The notes: a model not told the origin generated them from the sequence alone. A stretch of 64,000 bases of DNA from Clostridia bacterium (GCA_017517965.1 JAFWXR010000050.1:1-64000); one strand, 5' to 3'. Shown: positions 28,575 to 37,745, counted from the first letter of the stretch. Made by a program: numbers and translations.

Positions 28575-29711
28575 TTGTCTGAACTTCTCAGAAAAATCAA
28601 ATACAACATACGAAGTTACTTTGAAACTGCTGATATGATACTTATTGCGCTGACGGTTGCCTGCTCCGTTTATGGACTTATTCTTGTAGCGAGTGCCACA
28701 TCGTCAATGTCAAACCGTCTTATTGCCGTACAGCTTTTTTCAGCAGTAGTAGGTTTTATTCTTATGATAGTCATTTCAAAAATTGACTACCAGATATTCT
28801 CGGAATTATGGTTTGTAATGCTCGTATTAAGTCTGCTGTGTTTAGGCGTAACGCTTATTTTCGGTACAGGTCCCACGGGAAGTACAAACAGAAACTGGCT
28901 CAATTTCGGTCCCGTATCAATTCAGCCGAGTGAATTTGTAAAACTCGCCTACATTATTGTAATTGCATCGGTAATCAGCCGTTTCGGTGACAATATCAGT
29001 TCACTCAGGGGCGTTGCGACCACACTCGGTATTGCGGCAACGATACTCGTACCGCTTATGCTCACAGGTGACCTCGGTATGCTTATCGTTTACGTCTTTA
29101 TAACTGCACTTATGCTGTTTATCGCAGGGCTTAGTATATGGTACTTTGTCGGCGTTCTCGCCGTCGGTGCAATATCCGTTCCTTTTCTGTGGACGAATTT
29201 TCTTCACGAATATCAGAAAAACCGTATCATTTTCGGTTTTAATCCCGAGCTCGACCCTTCCGACGTAGGCTATCAGGCTGTTCAGGGCAAAATTGCCATA
29301 GGCTCGGGCGGTTTTGCAGGAAAGGGTCTTTTTCAGGGTTCACAGGTGCAAAACGGCTACGTCCCCGCACACCACACCGACTTTATCTTCTCGGTTTCGG
29401 GTGAAGAACTCGGCTTTATAGGAACTATTCTTCTGCTTGCACTTCTCGTTGCGATAATGCTCAGAATATTCTACCGTTCAAAGCAGGCTGAGGATTCTTT
29501 CGGTGCCCTTCTCTGTATCGGCGTGTTTGCGACGTTCGTTTTCCAGGTGTTTATCAACATTCTGATGTGTGTCGGAATGTTCCCCGTTATAGGAATCACT
29601 CTTCCGTTTTTCAGTTACGGCGGTTCTTCAATGCTTTCAAGTTTTATGGCAATAGGTATTGTACTGTCGGTATCCTGCAACAACCGAACACTGTCATTTA
29701 ACAGATTATAA
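28575..29711 (+). CDS. rodA: SEDS-family peptidoglycan glycosyltransferase (RodA/FtsW)
   Basis: A 378-residue polytopic membrane protein with about ten hydrophobic helices. SEDS landmarks are NRNWLNFGPVSIQPSEFVKLA, GDLGMLIVYVF with the catalytic-region Asp, and PFFSYGGSSMLSSF. It polymerises lipid II, usually with a class B PBP. Start is TTG at 28575, 8 nt after GGAGG; an upstream in-frame TTG at 28560 lies inside the ribosome binding site. RodA rather than FtsW is suggested by the absence of a long cytoplasmic N-terminus and of division genes nearby, so the paralogue choice is moderate. Confidence 0.88.
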   Translation: MSELLRKIKYNIRSYFETADMILIALTVACSVYGLILVASATSSMSNRLIAVQLFSAVVGFILMIVISKIDYQIFSELWFVMLVLSLLCLGVTLIFGTGPTGSTNRNWLNFGPVSIQPSEFVKLAYIIVIASVISRFGDNISSLRGVATTLGIAATILVPLMLTGDLGMLIVYVFITALMLFIAGLSIWYFVGVLAVGAISVPFLWTNFLHEYQKNRIIFGFNPELDPSDVGYQAVQGKIAIGSGGFAGKGLFQGSQVQNGYVPAHHTDFIFSVSGEELGFIGTILLLALLVAIMLRIFYRSKQAEDSFGALLCIGVFATFVFQVFINILMCVGMFPVIGITLPFFSYGGSSMLSSFMAIGIVLSVSCNNRTLSFNRL

Positions 29712-29745
29712 AAAATACCCGTACAAAAATTGTACGGGTATTTTT
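29710..29745. terminator. Bidirectional terminator between rodA and nrdR
   Basis: A 16-bp stem (AAAAATACCCGTACAA and complement) with a 3-nt loop, between the convergent genes. Confidence 0.92.
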
Positions 29746-30204
29746 CTATTTTTCATTTTTAAGAAGCTTTGTAAGTTCGTCCATAAATGTATTTATGTCC
29801 CTGAACTGTCTGTAAACGGATGCAAAACGAACGTATGCCACCTGGTCTATATCCTTGAGTTTATCCATAACAAGTTCGCCTATTTTTACCGACGTTATCT
29901 CCCTGTCAAGAGAGTTATGCATCTCAGCTTCTATTTCATCGACAAGATTTTCTATAACCGCCATCGGAACAGGACGTTTCTCACATGCACGGACTATACC
30001 CGTAACAAGTTTATTTCGGTCATACGCCTGCCTCGACTTATCTTTTTTTACAATAACAAGAGGCAACGTTTCTATAATCTCATATGTAGTGAAACGCTTA
30101 CCGCATTTGAGACATTCTCTTCTTCTTCTTATGCTGCTTCCCTCTTCCGCAGGTCTTGAATCCACAACCTTGCTTTCACCGTATCCGCAGTAACAACACT
30201 TCAT
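29746..30204 (-). CDS. nrdR: Transcriptional repressor NrdR
   Basis: A 152-residue protein starting [17 protein letters not shown]. An N-terminal zinc ribbon (CxxC near residues 3-6 and [12 protein letters not shown] near 31) is followed by an ATP-cone domain ([20 protein letters not shown]). NrdR senses ATP/dATP and represses ribonucleotide reductase genes. The ATG at 30204 fits the family start; an in-frame extension to 30225 is not conserved. It lies between two terminators and is convergent with rodA. Confidence 0.95.
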   Translation of the reverse strand: MKCCYCGYGESKVVDSRPAEEGSSIRRRRECLKCGKRFTTYEIIETLPLVIVKKDKSRQAYDRNKLVTGIVRACEKRPVPMAVIENLVDEIEAEMHNSLDREITSVKIGELVMDKLKDIDQVAYVRFASVYRQFRDINTFMDELTKLLKNEK

Positions 30205-30268
30205 AATGCCGCCCCCATAAATCAAATATAATATGATTATATCATCTTAGTCACGTTTTTGCAAACAA

Positions 30269-30299
30269 AAAGAAAACGGCATAGTTACCTATGCCGTTT
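30269..30299 (-). terminator. Intrinsic terminator of the class A PBP gene
   Basis: AAACGGCATAG (30274-30284) and its complement (30289-30299) with a 4-nt loop, then TTTTCTTTTTG on the minus strand; it abuts the gene's stop. Confidence 0.88.
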
Positions 30300-30301
30300 A
30301 T

Positions 30302-32656
30302 TTACTGTTCAACTACGGGAATTGTTTCCGTGTTTTCCGTATTCTCCGTATTCTCCGTATTCTCCGTATTTCCTTCGTCTGTCGGTGGTGTATCCGCAGG
30401 CGGTGTTTCCGGTACAACCGGAACATCCGTACCCTCAGGCGGTGTCACCGTTTCTCCGCCCTCTCCCGTATCAGGAAGAGTCTCGGGCGGTGTTTCGGGA
30501 GGTACTTCAGGCAATACTTCGGGTATTATAGGATTACCCGTAGCATCGTATTCGTATCCGGCATCGTAGACACCCGTTGCCGTATGTCCCTGACATATTT
30601 CCCCAGGTGTTGTGCCTTTTACGTAGTATGCAAAGTCGGACGTGCACTGTTCGGTAGGAACGTCACCCGTGTACTTACAATAGGTCGCCGACGTAACACC
30701 GTCAGCCTTAGAAAAGCCTCTGTACGACAGTCCGCTGTGAAGCGGATGCATTGCCGCCTTCCACAGTCTGAGTGCAGGGTTTATGCCGCTGACAACTATT
30801 TTCTGCGGTATTTCATAACCAACCCATACAACTGCCGTGTAATAGGGCGTATAGCCTGCAAACCATCTGTCGTTATCGTCATCCGTGGTACCCGTTTTTG
30901 ATGCAACGGGCATATTTGCCATTTTTGCCGCCGTGCCCGTACCGCTGTTCGTTACGTACTGAAGCAGATCATTCATTATGAACGCCGTCTGCTCACTCAT
31001 GGCAACGGATTTTATAGCCTTATTTTCAAGTATGAGGTTACCCTTGCTGTCATAAACCTCCGTATAGCAATACGGCTCGGTATATATACCCTCATTTGCA
31101 AAGGTTTCGTATGCAGCCGCCATTTCGAGCGTCGTCACACCGTCGGTAAGTCCACCGAGGGCAAGCGGTGCAAGCGCTATATCGGAAAACTGTTTTCCGC
31201 CGACCGTCTTACTCTCAACTATTGAATCAACACCGAGTTTATTCTTAATAAAATCGTATGAACGCTCCACACCGAGATCGGCAAGAACCTTGACCGCAAC
31301 GGTATTTTTAGATAGACCGACCGCCGTTTTTATGGTCATAGGACCCGTATATCCGCCACTCTGGTTTTTAGGCCACTTACCCTCGTAAGGTGTGTCCATA
31401 TAGACGTCACCTTCCGTGATAACGCCGTATTCTATCGCAGGGGCGTATACGCTGAGCGGTTTTATGGTAGAACCGGGCTGTCTGTACGAATCGGTAGCCT
31501 TATTTAAAAGCAGACTCTTGGTCTTTTCTCCTCGACCACCGTATACTGCCGCAATTGCGCCCGTGGAGTTATCAATTACAGTTATCGCACCCTCGAGCTG
31601 TTCATCTGTACGAACCTTTGCCCAGTTTTCTTCGTTGGTGAAAGCCTCATCAACACAATCCTGCGCTCTTTTATCCATCGTCGTGATTATTTCAAGACCG
31701 CCCGACATTACCATTGAACGTGCAAGTTCTCTTTCATAACCGTACTCTTCAACAAGGTCGTCTATTACCTGGTAATAAACCATATCCACAAAATAGGAAT
31801 ATATCTGACCTGTCGAGCCCGTTGCCGAACGTTCTTTAAACTTCAGTTCCTGTGCAACGGCTTCCTCATACTCCTCTTTAGTGAGATACTCCTGCTCATA
31901 CATTTTATAAAGAACAGTTTCCTGCCTTGCCTTATTCTCTTCGGGATTGTTGTAGGGGTTATATTTTGAAGGATATTTAGTGATACCGATTATGGCTGCT
32001 GCTTCGGCAGGTGTAAGTTCTGATGCCGGTTTGCCGAAATATACCTGTGATGCTGCACCTATACCGTAACAACGTTCAGAGAAAAACGCCGCATTCAGAT
32101 AGTATTCAAGCACCTCTTCTTTGGTGTTGTTTTTCTGAAGATTAAGTGCACGCAGAATCTCTTCAATCTTTCGGGTCATACTCACGTCATCATCGCCCGT
32201 GAGGTTTTTTACAAGCTGCTGAGTTATCGTGGATGCACCGAAAGTCGAGTCACCGCCCGTAAACAGATTGAGCACGGCATGCGTCGTTCTTTTCCAGTCA
32301 ACGCCGTTATGTTCCCAGAAACGTTCATCCTCAATGGCAATAGCGGCATCCTGCACGCATTTAGGCATATCGGTAATGGAAACCCATTCTCTTATACCCT
32401 CTTCCGTCAGAGTGGCCATTTCCTGCTTCTTTCCGTTCTCATCAATATAATAAACATAGGTCGATTGATTATATTTGAAGTCATCAAGATCGATATCAAG
32501 ATTCGGACTCATATAGTTTTTGATATAGTAGGCAAAAGCAAGAATACATATAAGACCTGCAATAAGCATAATAAGACAGAGCGTTCCTATCACCCTGCCC
32601 ACTTTTCGCAATGCGGTATTCTTACGTTTTTTGTCCTTCTTCATTCTTTCAGTCAC
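30302..32656 (-). CDS. Class A penicillin-binding protein (PBP1A type)
   Basis: A 784-residue bifunctional peptidoglycan synthase. One membrane anchor lies near residues 20-47. The GT51 glycosyltransferase domain follows (EDERFWEHNGVDWKR with the catalytic Glu, then FGASTITQQLVKN), then the transpeptidase domain with PGSTIKP near residue 397, SKNT, and KTGTTDDDNDRWFAGY near 587. The C-terminus is a Pro/Glu/Thr-rich tail of about 80 residues ending in tandem ENT triplets. GTG at 32656 is preferred (AGGAG 7 nt upstream); the ATG at 32662 is too close to the ribosome binding site. Confidence 0.93.
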   Translation of the reverse strand: MTERMKKDKKRKNTALRKVGRVIGTLCLIMLIAGLICILAFAYYIKNYMSPNLDIDLDDFKYNQSTYVYYIDENGKKQEMATLTEEGIREWVSITDMPKCVQDAAIAIEDERFWEHNGVDWKRTTHAVLNLFTGGDSTFGASTITQQLVKNLTGDDDVSMTRKIEEILRALNLQKNNTKEEVLEYYLNAAFFSERCYGIGAASQVYFGKPASELTPAEAAAIIGITKYPSKYNPYNNPEENKARQETVLYKMYEQEYLTKEEYEEAVAQELKFKERSATGSTGQIYSYFVDMVYYQVIDDLVEEYGYERELARSMVMSGGLEIITTMDKRAQDCVDEAFTNEENWAKVRTDEQLEGAITVIDNSTGAIAAVYGGRGEKTKSLLLNKATDSYRQPGSTIKPLSVYAPAIEYGVITEGDVYMDTPYEGKWPKNQSGGYTGPMTIKTAVGLSKNTVAVKVLADLGVERSYDFIKNKLGVDSIVESKTVGGKQFSDIALAPLALGGLTDGVTTLEMAAAYETFANEGIYTEPYCYTEVYDSKGNLILENKAIKSVAMSEQTAFIMNDLLQYVTNSGTGTAAKMANMPVASKTGTTDDDNDRWFAGYTPYYTAVVWVGYEIPQKIVVSGINPALRLWKAAMHPLHSGLSYRGFSKADGVTSATYCKYTGDVPTEQCTSDFAYYVKGTTPGEICQGHTATGVYDAGYEYDATGNPIIPEVLPEVPPETPPETLPDTGEGGETVTPPEGTDVPVVPETPPADTPPTDEGNTENTENTENTENTETIPVVEQ
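30332..30376 (-). repeat. 9-bp tandem repeat in the PBP tail
   Basis: About four to five copies of a 9-bp unit (ATTCTCCGT on the plus strand; three exact copies from 30341 to 30367 plus diverged flanking copies) encoding repeated Glu-Asn-Thr at the C-terminus of the PBP. In-frame slippage would change tail length without disrupting the gene. Confidence 0.85.
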
Positions 32657-32726
32657 AACCATTCTCCTTCAATGCGAAGCTTCTGCTCTTATTCTATCAT
32701 ACAAACGTACAAAAAGAAACATTATT

Positions 32727-33779
32727 TTAAAGAATCATAAGTTCTTTGGGCGTCTTCATTAAATTCACTTTTTCCTCGGCAATCCATATAACGTCCTCGA
32801 TTCTTACACCGAATTTACCGGGTATGTAGACACCGGGTTCAACCGTTATTACATTTCCCTTTTCAAGAATATCATCCGATTTCGGAGAAAGCGAATATCC
32901 CTCGTGAATCGCAAGTCCCACACCGTGTCCGAGTGAATGAGTGAAATATTTACCCCACTTACCAAGTGCTGTCATAGCACGCTCATAAGGCACTTTACAC
33001 GGAACACCTGCGTCAACTGCCTCAATGCCTTCAAGTTGTGCATTCAGTACGGCATCGTACACTTCCCTCATCTCATCAGTAGCATAGCCGAGTGCAAACG
33101 TTCTTGTCATATCCGAATGATAACCGTTGTATACGGCACCAAAGTCAACCGTTATAAAATCACCGTTTTCAAGCGCTTTGTCCGAAGGAACACCGTGTGG
33201 CATAGACGTATTGCTGCCCGAAATAAAAATGGTATCAAAGGAAACACCCTCCGACCCAAGCAGATTCATTTCATAATCAAGCCTTGCCGCAAGCTGTTTT
33301 TCGGTAACACCCGCTTTAACGTAATTTTTTACGTTTTCAAACGCCGTTTCAGCAATTCTTTGTGCTTTTATCATACAGTCCACTTCAAGACTGTCTTTCA
33401 CATTTCTAATCTTATTCACCGACGTGCCGAGTTTTATCCAGTTTGCATCAATTTTTTGCTCCATAGCAGAAAAAGATGCCACAGTGACCGACAAATCCTC
33501 ATAAGCAACGTTTTTTATGCCTTTATTGCAAAAAAAGTCAGCTATATGTTTGTGCATTCCTTCTGTAACGGCTACCACCTTTACACCTTGTGCATTCTTT
33601 TCAGCTGCCTCGGTATATCTCATATCCGTAAACAGATAACACTCACCATTTGCAGTAACAACCGTCATTCCCTCAAACGGGCCGAAAGATGTGGCATATC
33701 TGCAATTTTCCTCACTTGAAAGAAGTATGGCGTCTGCAGATATGTTTCTGCAGAGTTCTGCAATTTTTTCGTACCTCAT
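32727..33779 (-). CDS. M24-family aminopeptidase P (Xaa-Pro aminopeptidase)
   Basis: A 350-residue pita-bread metallopeptidase. The C-terminal catalytic domain carries the metal ligands in FITVDFGAVYNGYHSDMTRTFALG, HSLGHGVGLAIHEGYSLS and VITVEPGVYIPGKFGVRIEDV. The N-terminal ~125 residues form the creatinase-like domain. It is likely to remove an N-terminal residue before proline. ATG at 33779 is preceded by GGAG; an upstream TTG at 33791 overlaps that site. It is divergent from sigK. Confidence 0.93.
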   Translation of the reverse strand: MRYEKIAELCRNISADAILLSSEENCRYATSFGPFEGMTVVTANGECYLFTDMRYTEAAEKNAQGVKVVAVTEGMHKHIADFFCNKGIKNVAYEDLSVTVASFSAMEQKIDANWIKLGTSVNKIRNVKDSLEVDCMIKAQRIAETAFENVKNYVKAGVTEKQLAARLDYEMNLLGSEGVSFDTIFISGSNTSMPHGVPSDKALENGDFITVDFGAVYNGYHSDMTRTFALGYATDEMREVYDAVLNAQLEGIEAVDAGVPCKVPYERAMTALGKWGKYFTHSLGHGVGLAIHEGYSLSPKSDDILEKGNVITVEPGVYIPGKFGVRIEDVIWIAEEKVNLMKTPKELMIL

Positions 33780-33874
33780 ACTCTTCTCCAAAAAACGTTT
33801 TTATAAATTATACTCCACTGTATTCATTATGTAAATAGAAGCGGAATATATTTCATTGAAAAGGAGTGATACAT

Positions 33875-34573
33875 TTGTTATTTACCGCCATGCTTTCCGT
33901 ACTGTCTGCAAACGTGATGTTTCTGCTTTTGCATATAACCCAGAACGGTTCTTTCCCAAAACCGCTTTCAAAGGATGAAGAAAAGCACTATCTTGAACTG
34001 TCCGCCACGGGAGATATTGAAGCTCGAAATATTTTAATTGAGCGAAATCTGCGTCTTGTCGTGCACATCATAAAGAAATATTATTCATCCTCTGCAGACC
34101 ATGACGACTTGATTTCTATCGGCACAATAGGTCTTATCAAAGCCATATCAACCTTTGACTGTTCAAAGAATACCCGTCTTGCAACGTATGCATCAAGATG
34201 TATCGAAAACGAAATACTGATGTATTTTCGTTCACAGAAAAAAAGTGCCTCGGACGTCTCGTTAAACGAAAGTCTTGATAACGAATCCGAATCGTCTTCA
34301 CTTTCACTTATGGACGTCGTAAGTTGTGAAGACGATATGCTTGAAAACGTTGACCTCGCCGCTAACATCAGGCTTCTGCACAAATATATGAACAGCGAAC
34401 TCACGGGACGGGAAAAACGTATTATCTGTATGCGTTACGGCATAGGCGGAGTAAAGGCACTGACTCAGCACGAAATAGCAAAAAAACTTGATATATCACG
34501 TTCATACGTTTCGAGGATTGAAAAAAAGGCGTTAACTAAGTTGCAGAGTGCATTTAACAACCGTCAGTTTTAA
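33875..34573 (+). CDS. sigK: Sporulation sigma factor sigma-K
   Basis: A 232-residue sigma-70-family factor with a hydrophobic N-terminal pro-region (LFTAMLSVLSANVMFLLLHI) and the sigma-K signature NGSFPKPLSKDEE right after it. Region 2 (NILIERNLRLVVHIIKKY) and region 4 helix-turn-helix (TQHEIAKKLDISRSYVSRIEKKAL) are intact. Sigma-K directs late mother-cell genes after removal of the pro-peptide. Start is TTG at 33875, 8 nt after AAGGAG; a GTG at 33866 lies in the ribosome binding site. The gene is uninterrupted by a skin element. Its 3' end overlaps the convergent apbE gene by 20 bp. Confidence 0.93.
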   Translation: MLFTAMLSVLSANVMFLLLHITQNGSFPKPLSKDEEKHYLELSATGDIEARNILIERNLRLVVHIIKKYYSSSADHDDLISIGTIGLIKAISTFDCSKNTRLATYASRCIENEILMYFRSQKKSASDVSLNESLDNESESSSLSLMDVVSCEDDMLENVDLAANIRLLHKYMNSELTGREKRIICMRYGIGGVKALTQHEIAKKLDISRSYVSRIEKKALTKLQSAFNNRQF

Positions 34574-35783
34574 TTATATCGCCCTCATTCGTTATCCAGA
34601 TCGCTTCTAAATTATTCTTCTTAGCCAGCACTTTTCCTTCTTCAATATCCATACAGAAAAGAGCCGTTGAAAAAGCGTCAGCCACTCCGCTGTCATCTGC
34701 AATAACCGTTACCGAAGCATATCGGCTTGACGGATAGAGCGTTTTCACATCGATTATGTGATTGTAACCCTCTCTGTATCTCCTGTATGAGCCGCTGGTA
34801 ACAACGGCTTCATTTTTTACCCTGACGGCCATAATACTTCCCTCACCGAAAGGATTCTGTATTCCTATCTCCCATCCGTCCATATCTTTTTTATTTCCCC
34901 TGACGACGACGTTTCCGCCTGCATTTATGCAAAAATCCTCCATCCCCATGGACACAAGTTCATCTGCGACCAATTCTGCACAAAAACCCTTTGCCGTTGC
35001 ACCTACATCAAGAAGTGTTTCTTTGTCGGTTAAATAAATACCGTTATTTTCAACCTTAATTTTATCAATACCGCAATGCTCATAAGCCTGAGCAAGAATT
35101 TCATCATCCGGTTTTAAAGCTTCACCGTTTATGAAGTCACGCCACAGTTTTGTAACGGCACCAAACGAGGGGTCTGTGTACCCCTCTGTCTTTTTTTGCA
35201 TATCAAGAGCAAATAAAACACCCTTCACAAGCACTTCATCAACGGTTACGCTCTCATTCCCCGCCTCTTTATTAACAGTGTAAAGGTTATATTCTTTACA
35301 CTCGCCAAATCCATCAAAAAGGTCGGACAACTTTGTCATTCTGCTTTGAAAGTGTTTAAAATAAGATGCAAATTCCGCTTTGCTTGTCGCATATCCGTAG
35401 AGAGTGACCACCGTATCAAAAGTGTCAATAAAGGTATCGCTGTAAAGCATCTGTTCACCTTGTTTTCCGGTTATACTTACGGTAACCTCATTCGGCAGAC
35501 AGACCGCAACGTCACCAATCTCATCAAGTTTTCCTGCATTTATGCAAATCTTATCTCTGCACGTTGAGTCGGTAACGTATGCCGTATTATTCTCAATTTT
35601 GATTTTTACACCGTTTTTTTCTGTTTTCATATTTTTTTCAAGAGAATAATACGAGCTTTTTCCGCTTACCGTTATCTTGACGTATTTTGCAGTATCGCTG
35701 TTTTTAACTGCTATAGCCACAACAGAAGTCAAAAGCGAAAGTACTATTAGCAGTGATACAAAGACTGTTTTTTTATTTTTCAC
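34554..35783 (-). CDS. apbE: NusG domain II fused to ApbE FAD:protein FMN transferase
   Basis: A 409-residue membrane-anchored or exported protein. A signal-anchor lies at residues 6-26. Residues about 30-112 are a NusG_II domain (CRDKICINAGKLDEIGDVAVCLPN). Residues about 115-409 are ApbE (DTFDTVVTLYGY, DVGATAKGFCAELV, INAGGNVVVRG, SGVADAFSTALF). ApbE attaches FMN to Thr in RnfG and RnfD outside the membrane, which fits the last place in the rnf operon. The start is GTG at 35783, overlapping rnfB by 11 bp. The fusion joins two proteins that are often separate neighbours. Confidence 0.9.
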   Translation of the reverse strand: MKNKKTVFVSLLIVLSLLTSVVAIAVKNSDTAKYVKITVSGKSSYYSLEKNMKTEKNGVKIKIENNTAYVTDSTCRDKICINAGKLDEIGDVAVCLPNEVTVSITGKQGEQMLYSDTFIDTFDTVVTLYGYATSKAEFASYFKHFQSRMTKLSDLFDGFGECKEYNLYTVNKEAGNESVTVDEVLVKGVLFALDMQKKTEGYTDPSFGAVTKLWRDFINGEALKPDDEILAQAYEHCGIDKIKVENNGIYLTDKETLLDVGATAKGFCAELVADELVSMGMEDFCINAGGNVVVRGNKKDMDGWEIGIQNPFGEGSIMAVRVKNEAVVTSGSYRRYREGYNHIIDVKTLYPSSRYASVTVIADDSGVADAFSTALFCMDIEEGKVLAKKNNLEAIWITNEGDIIKTDGC

Positions 35784-36045
35784 CTAAAGCTTCCTTTATG
35801 TTGTTTATAGTTTTTTCCCTGCCGGGTCGGCATAAATCTATAGGTGCACCGTTAATGAGTGCCACGGCATATCCGTCACATCCGGGATAACCGCATGCTC
35901 CGCAATTATACCCCGGCAGAGCAGCCCTCACCTTCTTCAATTCTTCGTCGTTTTTATTTATAAATGCCGACGCCAATGACAAAATTATTCCGAAAACAAG
36001 GCCGAGAATGCCAAGTATTATGACAGCATAAACCATTCGCTTCAC
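35773..36045 (-). CDS. rnfB: RnfB, short form with only the N-terminal anchor and one iron-sulfur domain
   Basis: A 90-residue protein: a membrane helix (VYAVIILGILGLVFGIILSLA) followed by the RnfB 4Fe-4S domain, with cysteines in YNCGACGYPGCDGYA and a fourth in DLCRPG. Usual RnfB proteins are about 180-330 residues and continue into ferredoxin domains that pass electrons from ferredoxin; these are absent. The stop is clean and apbE begins within the last codons, with no remnant of a ferredoxin domain in any frame. It lies 1 bp after rnfA in the normal order. Confidence 0.85.
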   Translation of the reverse strand: MKRMVYAVIILGILGLVFGIILSLASAFINKNDEELKKVRAALPGYNCGACGYPGCDGYAVALINGAPIDLCRPGREKTINNIKEALGEK

Positions 36046-36046
36046 C

Positions 36047-36625
36047 TCACACTATACCTGCAAATCCCATAAAAGACATAGATACGATTGATGCCGCCAC
36101 AAAGGTTATGGGCATACCACGAAATCTTTTTGGAACTTTGCTTTCTTCTATCCTTGAACGAACACCTGCAAAAAGCGTCATAGCAAGTAAAAAGCCCATA
36201 CCTGCCGCAAACGCATTTACAAGAGAATAAAGATAGTTATATTCTTTTGTGAAATTGAGAAGTGTCACACCGAGTACGGCACAATTCGTTGTAATCAAAG
36301 GCAGATATACACCAAGTGATTTATACAGAGGCGGAAAATACCGTTTTATAATAGCTTCAGTAAGCTGAACGAGTGAGGCAATGACAAGAATAAACACTAT
36401 CGTTTGCAAATATTCAAGTTCGAGTGCCTTAAGAATATACGTTTGTATCGGCCACGTGAATGCGGTTGCTATGAGCATAACTACCGTTACTGCAATGCCC
36501 ATACCCGATGCGGAGCGCAAATCCTTTGACACGCCTATAAACGGGCAGATACCAAGAAATCTTGCAAGAATATAATTTTCGACAAGAATACCCGTTATCA
36601 GTATGCCGATTATTTCTTTTGCCAT
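36047..36625 (-). CDS. rnfA: Rnf complex subunit RnfA
   Basis: A 192-residue integral membrane protein with six hydrophobic helices. It carries the family motif NYILARFLGICPFIGVS with the Cys that helps bind the intramembrane iron-sulfur cluster, and NCAVLGVTLLN in the middle. Rnf couples ferredoxin oxidation and NAD+ reduction to Na+ or H+ export. The ATG at 36625 has AAGGGG 7 nt upstream; the longer in-frame reading to 36664 runs back into rnfE. Confidence 0.96.
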   Translation of the reverse strand: MAKEIIGILITGILVENYILARFLGICPFIGVSKDLRSASGMGIAVTVVMLIATAFTWPIQTYILKALELEYLQTIVFILVIASLVQLTEAIIKRYFPPLYKSLGVYLPLITTNCAVLGVTLLNFTKEYNYLYSLVNAFAAGMGFLLAMTLFAGVRSRIEESKVPKRFRGMPITFVAASIVSMSFMGFAGIV

Positions 36626-36627
36626 AC

Positions 36628-37236
36628 TTATTCCCCTTTCGTGCAACGTCTGCAACCGTAACAACGGTTGAGCATCCCCGTAAGCGCCGCAATTATGCCA
36701 TAGACGAGAAATCCGCCCGGTACTTCGGCAAATATTTTTATAGCAGGAGTTCCGATATCATATCCGAGAATACTTCCGTTGCCGAGAATTTCTCTTACCG
36801 CCCCCATAAGAGCAAGCGCAATTATAAAACCGAGTCCCGAAAATACACCGTCGGTAAACGAATCAAAAACACTGTTTTTGAGTGCAAACATTTCTGCTTT
36901 TCCGAGAATTATACAGTTTACAACTATAAGCGGAATATATATTCCCAAAGCCTCGTACAAAGCAGGAACATATGCCTGCATAATCATTTCAACCGCCGTT
37001 ACGAAGCCTGCAATTATCACTATGCAAAACGGTATCCTTATACTGTCAGGAATTAGTTTCTTCAGGATAGAAATAACCGTGTTTGAGCATATGAGAACGA
37101 ACGCCGCCGCTATCCCCATGCCGAGTGCATTTGACAGCGACGTAGTTACGGCAAGTGTAGGACAGGTGCCGAGTGCAAGAACAAACACGGGGTTTTCTTT
37201 AAGCACGCCGTTTAATGCTATTTCACCTTTTTTCAT
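36628..37236 (-). CDS. rnfE: Rnf complex subunit RnfE
   Basis: A 202-residue membrane protein paralogous to RnfA in inverted topology. The motif NPVFVLALGTCPTLAVTTS carries the cluster-binding Cys, with VVNCIILGKAEMFA later. The tail GCRRCTKGE has an extra CxxC. It overlaps the rnfG stop by 4 bp and leads into rnfA after 2 bp. Confidence 0.96.
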   Translation of the reverse strand: MKKGEIALNGVLKENPVFVLALGTCPTLAVTTSLSNALGMGIAAAFVLICSNTVISILKKLIPDSIRIPFCIVIIAGFVTAVEMIMQAYVPALYEALGIYIPLIVVNCIILGKAEMFALKNSVFDSFTDGVFSGLGFIIALALMGAVREILGNGSILGYDIGTPAIKIFAEVPGGFLVYGIIAALTGMLNRCYGCRRCTKGE

Positions 37237-37745
37237 TCTACCCTCCCATATGCATCAAATGCAGTTTTTACTGCCTTTTCAAACGCCCTTGAGGTATAAG
37301 TCGAGCCTGATATTATCTTTACACCCTCAAGCTCTTTTCCAACACCTTTATATTGTGACGTGTAATCATAATTGTCATCTGCAGCCCTGCTTCCGTAACC
37401 CGACGTTTCATTGTGCTCAGTCATACGAACACCCACTATCTTTCCGTCCGAAATGGCCGTCAGTACTACAATGTCACCTGCAAAGCCTTTTGCCTTTACA
37501 GTAAACACGTAGCCTGCTCCGTTCTCCGCTTTATAGGCTGAAAGAAGGTTTTCTATACCCTCAACCTCGATTTCTTCAAAACGGTCTGCTTCCGGCAACA
37601 ATTCGCTTCTTGCCATATCCTCTTCGCTCGACTGACCTGCCTCTATGACCGGTTTTGTAAAGTTATTTACTGCCGAAAGCATAAAAGCGATAATCACACA
37701 TACCGCCGTAAGTGCAATAGGAGGATAAAAGTACTTTTTAAACAT
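37233..37745 (-). CDS. rnfG: Rnf complex subunit RnfG (FMN-binding)
   Basis: A 170-residue protein with an N-terminal membrane anchor and one FMN_bind domain. The flavinylation motif is SGSTYTSRA near residues 147-155, where the Thr receives covalent FMN from ApbE. It carries electrons outside the membrane core. ATG at 37745 with GGAGGTG upstream is preferred to the TTG at 37760. It overlaps rnfD by 8 bp. Confidence 0.95.
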   Translation of the reverse strand: MFKKYFYPPIALTAVCVIIAFMLSAVNNFTKPVIEAGQSSEEDMARSELLPEADRFEEIEVEGIENLLSAYKAENGAGYVFTVKAKGFAGDIVVLTAISDGKIVGVRMTEHNETSGYGSRAADDNYDYTSQYKGVGKELEGVKIISGSTYTSRAFEKAVKTAFDAYGRVE

